Shown here in pieces: positions 57,872 to 64,000 of a DNA stretch of 64,000 bases; the first letter of the stretch is position 1, and each line of letters opens with the position of its first letter. The stretch lies in assembly GCA_005503065.1 (NCBI GenBank), contig SCOE01000016.1, positions 47,550 through 111,549 of the forward strand, read 5' to 3'. Both the position numbers and the translations under genes were made by a program. This DNA is from Comamonadaceae bacterium ALPHA2B (GTDB lineage Bacteria > Pseudomonadota > Gammaproteobacteria > Burkholderiales > Burkholderiaceae_C). The notes under the pieces are model-generated. The model saw nothing but the letters and a program-made list of their open reading frames with translations. It was not told where the DNA came from and ran no database searches.

Positions 57872-59428
57872 ATGCGCCACACCGTCACTCTCAGCAGCGA
57901 AACCGACTGGCCCGGATTTCGAAGCGAGGCGCGGCGGCTGCTGGCGCAGCTGGTGCCGCCCGAAGACGTGGCGTGGCACACCCCTGCAGGCGCGGCGGAA
58001 GACTTGTTCGCGCCGACCGCCGGTTCAGAGCAAAAACGGCCTGCAGCGCCCGTCCCATCTGCACAAGGCGCCATGAATTTCGTAGTGCCGCCGGCCTTCC
58101 TCACCTTGTGCGAGAAGGTGGTGCTGCACCAGGACCCGGCCCGCTTCGCGCTGCTCTATCGCCTGTTGTGGCGCCTGGTGCACGAACGCGCACTGCGTCA
58201 CGATCCGCTCGATGCCGACCGCACCCGCGCGCGCCACATGATGCAGGCCGTGCGCCGCGACCTGCACAAGATGAAGGCCTTCGTGCGCTTCCGTCCGCTC
58301 GAGCGCGAAGGCGAGCCGCCGCTGCACGTGGCCTGGTTCGAGCCCGACCATCACATCGTCGAAGCCGTCGCGCCCTTCTTCGTGCGCCGCTTCACCGCGA
58401 TGCACTGGGCCATCCTCACGCCGGAGCGCTCGGTGCAATGGACGCCGGCGCAGACGGACCCCACCGTCTCCACCCCCAAGGCGCCGGACGCATCGCTGCC
58501 GCCCGGCGAGCTGCGCTTCGGCCCTGGCGCCTCGCGCGCCGATGCGCCGCCGGCCGATGCGGGCGAAGCGCTGTGGCTCACCTACTACGCGCACATCTTC
58601 AACCCCGCGCGGCTGAAGACGGACATGATGCGCAAGGAGATGCCCGTGAAGTACTGGCACAACCTGCCCGAGGCCGCGCTCATCGCGCCGCTCACCGCAC
58701 AGGCCACCGAACGTTCCGGCCGCATGGTGGAGGCCGCGCCGACGTCGCCGGCGCGCCGCATCGTGCAGCCGGTGCAACAGGCCCATGCGCTCGACCCGCA
58801 CCACAGCGCGGCGCTGCCCGACGACCCGAAGGCCGCGCTGGCCGCGCTGAAGCGCGCCACCGAGCGCTGCCGCGAATGCCCGATCGGCGCGCATGCCACC
58901 CAGTCGGTCATGGGCGAGGGGCCGATCCACGCGGCGCTGATGGTGGTAGGCGAGCAGCCCGGCGAGCAGGAGGACCTCGTGGGCCGGCCCTTCGTCGGGC
59001 CCTCCGGCCAGCTCTTCAACCGCGCGGTGGCCGAGCTCGGCTGGTCGCGCGAGCACTTCTTCGTCACCAACGCGGTGAAGCACTTCAAGTTCGAGTTGCG
59101 TGGCAAGCGGCGCATCCACAAGACGCCCGGCCAGCGCGAAGCCGCGGCCTGCCTGCATTGGCTCGAATCGGAGATCGCGCAGGTGCGCCCGCGTGCCTTC
59201 ATCGCCCTGGGTGCCACTGCGGCGCGCGCCCTGGTGGGCCGGCCCGTGGCGGTGATGGCCGAGCGCGGCCATTGGCTCGAAGGGCCCGAAGGCCGGCGCG
59301 TGCTGATCACGCTGCATCCCTCGGCCCTGCTGCGCGGCGACCCCGCCGAGCGCGAGGAGGCGTGGCGCGCCTGGCTCGACGATCTTTCGCAGGCCAGCGA
59401 CATCGCCGGCCTCGAGGCGGCGCGCTGA
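57872..59428 (+). CDS. DUF4130-UdgX fusion uracil-DNA glycosylase family protein
   Basis: A 518-residue two-domain protein. Residues 1-250 are a TIGR03915/DUF4130 region (LCEKVVLHQDPARFALLYRLLWRL, HHIVEAVAPFFVRRF). The second domain (about 320-518) is a family 4-like uracil glycosylase of the UdgX type: GEQPGEQEDLVGRPFVGPSGQL is motif 1 and KRRIHKTP near residues 411-418 carries the His that forms a covalent bond with DNA in known UdgX. It probably acts with the radical SAM protein of the previous gene, 100 bases upstream, in SOS repair. A dispersed repeat at 58028-58085 lies inside the reading frame, near residues 52-71. Confidence 0.92.
   Translation: MRHTVTLSSETDWPGFRSEARRLLAQLVPPEDVAWHTPAGAAEDLFAPTAGSEQKRPAAPVPSAQGAMNFVVPPAFLTLCEKVVLHQDPARFALLYRLLWRLVHERALRHDPLDADRTRARHMMQAVRRDLHKMKAFVRFRPLEREGEPPLHVAWFEPDHHIVEAVAPFFVRRFTAMHWAILTPERSVQWTPAQTDPTVSTPKAPDASLPPGELRFGPGASRADAPPADAGEALWLTYYAHIFNPARLKTDMMRKEMPVKYWHNLPEAALIAPLTAQATERSGRMVEAAPTSPARRIVQPVQQAHALDPHHSAALPDDPKAALAALKRATERCRECPIGAHATQSVMGEGPIHAALMVVGEQPGEQEDLVGRPFVGPSGQLFNRAVAELGWSREHFFVTNAVKHFKFELRGKRRIHKTPGQREAAACLHWLESEIAQVRPRAFIALGATAARALVGRPVAVMAERGHWLEGPEGRRVLITLHPSALLRGDPAEREEAWRAWLDDLSQASDIAGLEAAR
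58028..58085 (+). repeat. dispersed intergenic element, copy G, inside the DUF4130-UdgX gene
   Basis: GAGCAAAAACGGCCTGCAGC, CGCCCGTCCCATCTGC and ATGAATTTCGTAG follow the block order of the element at 846-903. Here it is translated in frame (SEQKRPAAPVPSAQGAMNFV) in the linker before the DUF4130 core and does not break the gene. Confidence 0.65.
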
Positions 59429-59431
59429 GGC

Positions 59432-60139
59432 TCAGCTGCCGCTGACCACGGTGCGCAGCTTGCGCTGCGCCGCGTTGATCGCGCCGGTGTGGTCGTTGAG
59501 TTCCTGCAGCATCGCGTTGAGTTCGTCCTTCACCTTCGTGTCGCTCACGGTGATGGCGTTGCCGGCGATCTGGATCTGCGCGCGGTGCGCATCGACGTAG
59601 TCGCCGATGCGCACGGCCCCGGCAAGGACCGCGTCGAGCGCGGGGAACACCTCGCGGAAGGTGGCCGCAGGCAGCGTCACGGTCTTCTCGTAGGCCTTGT
59701 CGAACACCGCCTTCAGGTCCTCCGGCTGTCTGAGCGCGGCATGGGCGGCATCGGCCTTGGCCAGGTTGGCGTCGAGTGCGGTCCGCATCTGCTTGACGCC
59801 CTCGCGCGCGGTGCGGATGTCGTCGCGCCGCGCGACGATGTCGCCGATCGAGCGTGGCGAGCCCCTGGCGATGACGGCCTCCATGGGCTGGCCCACCGAG
59901 CGGTTCATCGACTCGTTGAAATCGGCGATGACGGCGTAGTGCTGCGCGTAGTCGCCGAAGGGCTTCTTCTGCTCGTCGGTCGGCTTGGGTACGCGCACGC
60001 CCGGCCGCTCGAGCACCCGGGTCTGCAGGAACTGGATGAAGGCTGCGCGCTGTTCGGGCTCCTTGCTGCCGCAGGCCGCCAGCGCCAGGCCGGCGGCCAG
60101 CAGGCACGCGCCCGCCAGTCGCATCCACATCGATCGCAT
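59432..60139 (-). CDS. DUF3053 family lipoprotein (YiaF-like)
   Basis: A 235-residue lipoprotein with a lipobox LAACGS near residue 22. The mature part is helical: QRAAFIQFLQTRVLERPGVRVPKPTDEQKKPFGDYAQHYAVIADFN, which matches the DUF3053/YiaF start, and a long helix around residues 95-170. Function unknown; periplasmic face of a membrane. It converges with the UdgX gene with 3 bases between the stops. Confidence 0.85.
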   Translation of the reverse strand: MRSMWMRLAGACLLAAGLALAACGSKEPEQRAAFIQFLQTRVLERPGVRVPKPTDEQKKPFGDYAQHYAVIADFNESMNRSVGQPMEAVIARGSPRSIGDIVARRDDIRTAREGVKQMRTALDANLAKADAAHAALRQPEDLKAVFDKAYEKTVTLPAATFREVFPALDAVLAGAVRIGDYVDAHRAQIQIAGNAITVSDTKVKDELNAMLQELNDHTGAINAAQRKLRTVVSGS

Positions 60140-60218
60140 GGTCCGGTCCTCGTCATCATTGATCCGCCAGGATCATAGAAAGGCGCGGTCGCGGCCGGTA
60201 TTGCCCGCGCTGCCTAGC

Positions 60219-60779
60219 TCAGAAGCGATAGGCGTAGCGCAGGCGCACGAAGTTCTCGCCCGGGTTGGGCTTCTTGATGCCGGCGTTGGAGAAGTGCTGC
60301 AGCCGCAGCGACAGCTCGTGCCGACCGTTGGCGCCGAAGCTGTAGCCCGCGCCGATGGCCTCGGTGAACTGGAAGGCGGTGCTGAAGCCACGGTCGTCGG
60401 TCTGGTAGAGGCGGTCCATCACGCTGACGCCGATGCCTCCCTCGACGAACCAGGGCGAGGCCCCGCCGTCGAAGCGATAGCGCCAGGTGGCGATGGCGCC
60501 GATCTGCGCGATGCTGCGGCGGTCGCCGTTGAGGGGGCCGCGCCACTGGCTGGCGAAGAGGTCCCAGTAAAAGGAGCGCCCGCTGCCCTGCCAGCCCGGG
60601 ACGGACAGCCACGGCAGCATCACGCCGATGCCTGCCATGTCGCTGTTCGCGCTTCCGTGCAGCGTCTGCCCGCCTTCGACATAGATGGCCGGCGACGCGT
60701 CCGCAAGCGGCTGCGCGGCCGCGCCGGTGGCGGCCAGCGCCAGCAGCACGGCGGCCATCGTCATCCTGTTGTTGTGCAT
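60219..60779 (-). CDS. pagL: PagL-type lipid A 3-O-deacylase (acyloxyacyl hydrolase)
   Basis: A 186-residue outer-membrane protein with a signal peptide (MAAVLLALAATGAAAQ) and a predicted eight-strand barrel. The active-site stretch HFSNAGIKKPNPGEN carries the His162-Ser164 pair and ends in the barrel C-terminal aromatic Phe. PagL removes the 3-O acyl chain of lipid A and so changes surface charge and immune recognition. It lies close to the DUF3053 gene but with its own gap. Confidence 0.93.
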   Translation of the reverse strand: MHNNRMTMAAVLLALAATGAAAQPLADASPAIYVEGGQTLHGSANSDMAGIGVMLPWLSVPGWQGSGRSFYWDLFASQWRGPLNGDRRSIAQIGAIATWRYRFDGGASPWFVEGGIGVSVMDRLYQTDDRGFSTAFQFTEAIGAGYSFGANGRHELSLRLQHFSNAGIKKPNPGENFVRLRYAYRF

Positions 60780-60899
60780 CTTGGATTCCTGAACCCGGCT
60801 GTTTCATTCAGCAACGGTTCATCGAGTATGTGCACCCGCTGTGCGCGGCGCTTTCCCCGCCACCGATTTCCCCGGTAGGACGCTGCCGGGAAGGGCCGA

Positions 60900-62093
60900 T
60901 CAGCGCACCGTCGGACGTGGGAGTGTCAATGTGATAAGCGCGATCTCGGACGGTGCGCCGAATCGCTTCGGCGGCCCCCAGTAACCGGTGCCGCGGCTCA
61001 CGTAGACCCACATCTGCTGTAGCCGGTGCAGCCCGGCCGTGAAGGGCTGCTGCAGCGGCACGAACAAATTCCAGGGAAAGAACTGCCCGCCATGGGTGTG
61101 GCCCGACAGCTGCAGCTGGAAGCCCGCCTCGGCGGCGGCCGGCGCGCTGCGCGGCTGGTGCGCGAGCAGCACCCGCGTGTGCACCAGCGGCGGCGCGTCG
61201 CGCACCGCGCGCTGCGGGTCGCTGGCGTGCGCGGCGTCGAAATGGCCGGCGGTGTAGTCGGTCACGCCGGCCACCACCAGTGCGCTCTCGAGGATCTCCT
61301 CGTCGGTCTGCGCGCCATGCACGTTGCGGGTCTGCAGCACCACGTGCTCGTTGAGCAGCACGCGCAGGCCCAGGCGCCGCAGCTCGTCGATCCAGGCATG
61401 GGCGCCGGCGTAGTACTCGTGGTTGCCGGTGACGACGAAGGTGCCGTGCCGCGCGCGCAGCTGGCCCAGCGGCGCGATGTGCTCGCGCAGCTCGTGCACC
61501 GTGCCGTCGACCAGGTCGCCGGTGATCGCCACCATGTCGGCGCCCAGTCCGTTGACCGTGTCGACGATGCGCTGGATGTAGCGCTGGCGGATCGTGGGAC
61601 CGACGTGGATGTCGCTCAGCTGCGCGATGGTGAAGCCGCGCAGCTGCGAGGGCAGTCCCTCGATCGGCACCTCGACCCGCCGCACGGCCGCGGTGCGGCG
61701 CGCGTTGAAGAAGCCGACCACCGACACCGCCGTGGCCAGCGCCACCGCGCCCAGCGCGCTCAGCCCCTGCCAGCGCGGCCAGTCGGGCGTGGTGCCGAGG
61801 ATTCGGCTGCCGCCCCAGGCCAGCAGCAGCCCCGCGTCGCGCGCCAGCGTCAGCAGCAGCAGCGAGGAGAACCAGCCCATCGACAGCAGGCCCAGCCACT
61901 GCAGCGCGGCAGGCCAGCCCTGCGCCGGCCCGCGGCGGCGCAGGAAGGGCAGCGGCATGGTGAGCGCCGACACCACGAGCAGCACCACGACGAGCGGCCA
62001 GCCTGTCGTCACCCCCGCCATCGCCGGCACAAGGCGCAGGCCGATGAACACGTGCAGCAACGTGGTCAGCAGGGTCAGGGGGGCGAGCGGCAT
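60900..62093 (-). CDS. membrane-anchored metallophosphoesterase
   Basis: A 397-residue protein. Four N-terminal helices (residues about 5-130) are followed by a calcineurin-like phosphoesterase domain with DIHVG, GDLVDG, TGNHEYY and SGHTHGGQ, the full set of metal ligands. This is the YkuE/UDP-diacylglucosamine-like subgroup that acts on lipid or nucleotide phosphodiesters at the membrane. The ATG at 62093 is chosen because the first helix starts there; a frame from 62168 adds 25 low-complexity residues. Confidence 0.86.
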   Translation of the reverse strand: MPLAPLTLLTTLLHVFIGLRLVPAMAGVTTGWPLVVVLLVVSALTMPLPFLRRRGPAQGWPAALQWLGLLSMGWFSSLLLLTLARDAGLLLAWGGSRILGTTPDWPRWQGLSALGAVALATAVSVVGFFNARRTAAVRRVEVPIEGLPSQLRGFTIAQLSDIHVGPTIRQRYIQRIVDTVNGLGADMVAITGDLVDGTVHELREHIAPLGQLRARHGTFVVTGNHEYYAGAHAWIDELRRLGLRVLLNEHVVLQTRNVHGAQTDEEILESALVVAGVTDYTAGHFDAAHASDPQRAVRDAPPLVHTRVLLAHQPRSAPAAAEAGFQLQLSGHTHGGQFFPWNLFVPLQQPFTAGLHRLQQMWVYVSRGTGYWGPPKRFGAPSEIALITLTLPRPTVR

Positions 62094-62189
62094 GGATGGT
62101 AGAGATTGCTGCGGCGCAGCATACGACGATTGTCTCGCCACTGCATGCCGCGGGGAAGGCAGGCCCACGACGAGAGGATGGCCTATGTC

Positions 62190-62244
62190 GCTATGAAAAA
62201 GAGAGCCGAATTCCTAGGCTTGGCGGGCGCTGCAGGCCGATTCG
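62190..62244 (-). repeat. dispersed intergenic element, inverted copy H
   Basis: On the minus strand it reads GCTTCGAATCGGCCTGCAGC, GCCCGCCAAGC and ends TTCATAGC, the order of the element at 846-903. It lies in the gap upstream of the metallophosphoesterase gene. Confidence 0.55.
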
Positions 62245-62345
62245 AAGCACGAAGCCGGCATGCCGGGCGGGGCCCGGACGCTACGCCCCAGGCCGCGGCA
62301 AGCGGGAAATCCCCCATCCCATGGGGCGGTCCCTCCCCCTGCGCC

Positions 62346-62735
62346 TCACTCGATCGCGAAGGCCAGCACCACGGCGCCCAGTGCCAGCACGCCGAGCCCG
62401 AGCAGGAACACGCTCTCGGCCCAGCCCTCGTAGCGCTGCGGCCGGCCCGCACGGCGGCTGCGCATCGACATGAAGGACAGCACGGCGCTGGTGAGGAACA
62501 TCAGCGCGTCGAACGCCAGCAGCTTGTCGAGCACGACGCGCGAATGGCCGCCCTGGCGCAGGTGGCCGATCGACAGCACCGTCATGCACACGCCGATCAT
62601 CGTGGCCGAGGTCGGCAGGATGTGGGCCGACAGCCCGCGCAGCGGCGGGTCGGCTGCGCCCGGGCCGTCGGCGGCGGGCGCGATGGCACGCAGGTGCCGG
62701 GGCGGGGCCGGCCCGTCCGGGCGTCGCTGCAGCAT
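62346..62735 (-). CDS. hypothetical membrane protein
   Basis: A 129-residue protein with a low-complexity N-terminus and three helices: ATMIGVCMTVLSIGHL, KLLAFDALMFLTSAVLSFM and VFLLGLGVLALGAVVLAFAI. The middle region RSRRAGRPQRYEGWAE is basic. Similar short proteins are known but without a function. ATG at 62735. It may start further in, at the ATMIG methionine. Confidence 0.6.
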   Translation of the reverse strand: MLQRRPDGPAPPRHLRAIAPAADGPGAADPPLRGLSAHILPTSATMIGVCMTVLSIGHLRQGGHSRVVLDKLLAFDALMFLTSAVLSFMSMRSRRAGRPQRYEGWAESVFLLGLGVLALGAVVLAFAIE

Positions 62736-62781
62736 GGTCGGGCGATCGGGCGCTCGGGCGGGCCTGGCGTTCAGCCGGTGC

Positions 62782-63288
62782 TCAGCGCGCCGCCGGCGCG
62801 ACGGCGTTGCTCGCCATGTCGGTGCCGGCCGGGAACAGGAAGAGCGCCTTGGCCGGGCCCGTGCCGTTCACGGTGATCTCCTGCTGCAGCGTCTGGCCGG
62901 CCAGCGTGGCATCGACCTGGTAGCGGCCCTTGTCGAGCCGCGCCACCATGAAGGGGCCGTGCGCATCCACGCGGTCGAGCACCACGGCGCCGGTCTCGGC
63001 ATTGCGCACCGTCACGCGCACGTCGGCGGCGAAGTCGGCCTTCTGGTGGTCCTTCACGGCGAACTCGAAGCTGGCCGGCCAGCGCGGCTCGACGGTTTCC
63101 ATGAGCTGGGCCTCGTCGTGCCCGATGCCGCCGCTCATGTACTCCACGCCGGCCTTGGTCATCTGGATCGGCGGGTTGTAGGTGGCGGCGTGCGCCGCGG
63201 TGCCGGCATACAGCGCGCCGAACAGCGCGCCGGCGCACAGCATGAGGGTGCCCACGACGGGGCGTGCATGGGGAAGCTTGCGAGCCAT
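62782..63288 (-). CDS. secreted NPPIQM-motif protein, paralogue 1
   Basis: A 168-residue protein with a signal peptide (VGTLMLCAGALFGALYAGTAAHA). The mature part begins TYNPPIQMTKAGVEYMSGGIGHDEAQLMETVEPRWPASFEFAV, then a beta-rich region like a carboxypeptidase regulatory (PEGA-type) domain with FMVARLDKGRYQVDATLAG. The gene at 63418 shares this pattern, so they are tandem paralogues. Function unknown. AAGGA lies 8 bases before the ATG at 63288; a frame from 63354 has no support. Confidence 0.7.
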   Translation of the reverse strand: MARKLPHARPVVGTLMLCAGALFGALYAGTAAHAATYNPPIQMTKAGVEYMSGGIGHDEAQLMETVEPRWPASFEFAVKDHQKADFAADVRVTVRNAETGAVVLDRVDAHGPFMVARLDKGRYQVDATLAGQTLQQEITVNGTGPAKALFLFPAGTDMASNAVAPAAR

Positions 63289-63417
63289 GATGGATTCCTT
63301 TCGTTCGGGTTCGGTGGCCGGGGCGATGAACGAACAGGGCGGCGACCACGGCACCGACTGTGGCCCGCGTGCCTTAGAACTTGCTTAAAGGAAAGGCGCC
63401 CGCCCGGCGCCGGGGGC

Positions 63418-63915
63418 CTACTTGCCCTGGGCCACGGCCTGGCGCGGCATCGTGGCCGCCGCCATGTCGAAATTCGACGGCCACAGGAAGAGCGCACGGC
63501 CCGGCACGCCGAGCGCCACGTTCACCGTCTGCGTGAGCGTGAGGTCGCCCAGCGTGGCCTGGACGTCGTAGGTGCCCGGCTCCAGGCGCGCGAGCATGAA
63601 CGGGCCGCTGGCGCTGGCCTGCATCACTTCGGCGCCGCTGTACTTGTCGATCACCTTCACCTCGACCGACTCGGGGAACTGCCCGCGCGGCCCGCGCGAG
63701 ACGGCGAACTCGAAGGTGGCGGCCCAGCGGGGCGACACCATCTCCATGAAGGCGATCTCGTCCTTGTTCTTGCCCCCGCACATGAACTCGACGCCCTGCG
63801 GCGCCATCTGGATCGGCGGGTTCGCCATCACCGCGTGCGCGGCAGACGAAAGGCCCAGGGCGGCGGCGCCCAGCGCCAGGGCGGCAGCGGGGCAGGACAG
63901 GCGGAACAGCTTCAT
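63418..63915 (-). CDS. secreted NPPIQM-motif protein, paralogue 2
   Basis: A 165-residue protein with a signal peptide (ALALGAAALGLSSAAHA) and a mature part MANPPIQMAPQGVEFMCGGKNKDEIAFMEMVSPRWAATFEFAV, close to paralogue 1. The second half has FMLARLEPGTYDVQATLGDLTLTQTVNV. The ATG at 63915 follows GAGAGG by 12 bases and starts at the signal peptide; an ATG at 63927 would place that ribosome site directly against the start. Function unknown. Confidence 0.7.
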   Translation of the reverse strand: MKLFRLSCPAAALALGAAALGLSSAAHAVMANPPIQMAPQGVEFMCGGKNKDEIAFMEMVSPRWAATFEFAVSRGPRGQFPESVEVKVIDKYSGAEVMQASASGPFMLARLEPGTYDVQATLGDLTLTQTVNVALGVPGRALFLWPSNFDMAAATMPRQAVAQGK

Positions 63916-63944
63916 GGCGATGGACATCCTCTCAAGAAAACGCC

Positions 63945-64000
63945 GGGCCGCCCCAAGTTGTCTTGCCCCCCTCGGGGGGCGGGCGGGGCGGAGCCCGGCC
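63945..64000 (+). repeat. dispersed GC-rich repeat, copy running off the right edge
   Basis: GCCGCCCCAAGTTG, TCTTGCCCCCC and TCGGGGGGCGGGCGGGGCG match the inverted copy at 42311-42371. It is cut by the end of the window. Confidence 0.6.

Overview
The window is high-GC DNA (roughly 70% by eye) from a betaproteobacterium, most likely a member of the Comamonadaceae close to Variovorax. The evidence is gene content (CueR-type copper cluster, creBC/creD, PEP-CTERM/exosortase pair, ybhP-clsB-ybhN, PagL-type deacylase), several families of short dispersed intergenic repeats of the kind common in that family, and very long spurious antisense frames. No rRNA, tRNA, CRISPR array, transposase or phage gene was recognised. 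The first gene is cut by the left edge.

Layout. 1-7.7 kb: small metabolic and regulatory genes (Old Yellow Enzyme, tautomerase, LysR/RidA divergent pair, YnfA, a two-component pair, an ACP-like protein, a glyoxalase-fold protein, a binding lipoprotein). 7.7-11 kb: copper homeostasis, copA divergent from copZ-cueR, with two inverted CueR-type promoters. 11.0-11.6 kb: an unusually AT-rich non-coding stretch with a perfect DnaA-box match and inverted repeats. 11.6-13.6 kb: a TerB-like protein and a TIGR04325-type methyltransferase. 13.6-16 kb: creB-creC.

16-34.3 kb holds the most unusual locus: an 11.7-kb gene for a 3889-residue repetitive exoprotein with an N-terminal LFDGAA box and a DUF4347 domain, followed by a tight operon of TolC-like lipoprotein, HlyD-type adaptor, GAF-like/HlyD fusion and an M50 zinc metalloprotease fused to an HlyD-like region. 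No ABC or other ATPase is present, so this looks like a dedicated surface-protein export module unlike classical type I secretion. 34.3-43.7 kb is cell envelope: PBP1A, creD, a VIT/VWA protein with a PEP-CTERM-like tail, an exosortase, an EpsI-like partner and a second GT51 transglycosylase. A perfect CreB-type tag (TTCAC-N6-TTCAC) lies between creD and the VIT/VWA gene and ties this block to creBC 22 kb upstream.

44-49.8 kb is an ABC importer operon (ATPase, Tat-exported binding protein, two permeases, Asp/Glu/hydantoin racemase homologue) with a 19-bp-ended inverted-repeat element in each of three successive gene gaps. 49.8-56.4 kb: small secreted proteins, an FMN reductase, an LTXXQ protein and a ybhP-clsB-ybhN membrane-lipid operon. 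56.5-59.4 kb: a LexA-box-controlled DNA repair pair (radical SAM protein plus DUF4130-UdgX fusion). 59.4-64 kb, all on the minus strand: a DUF3053 lipoprotein, a PagL-type lipid A deacylase, a metallophosphoesterase, a membrane protein and two paralogous secreted proteins sharing an NPPIQM motif.

Functional assignments rest on reading motifs by eye; no database search was run.
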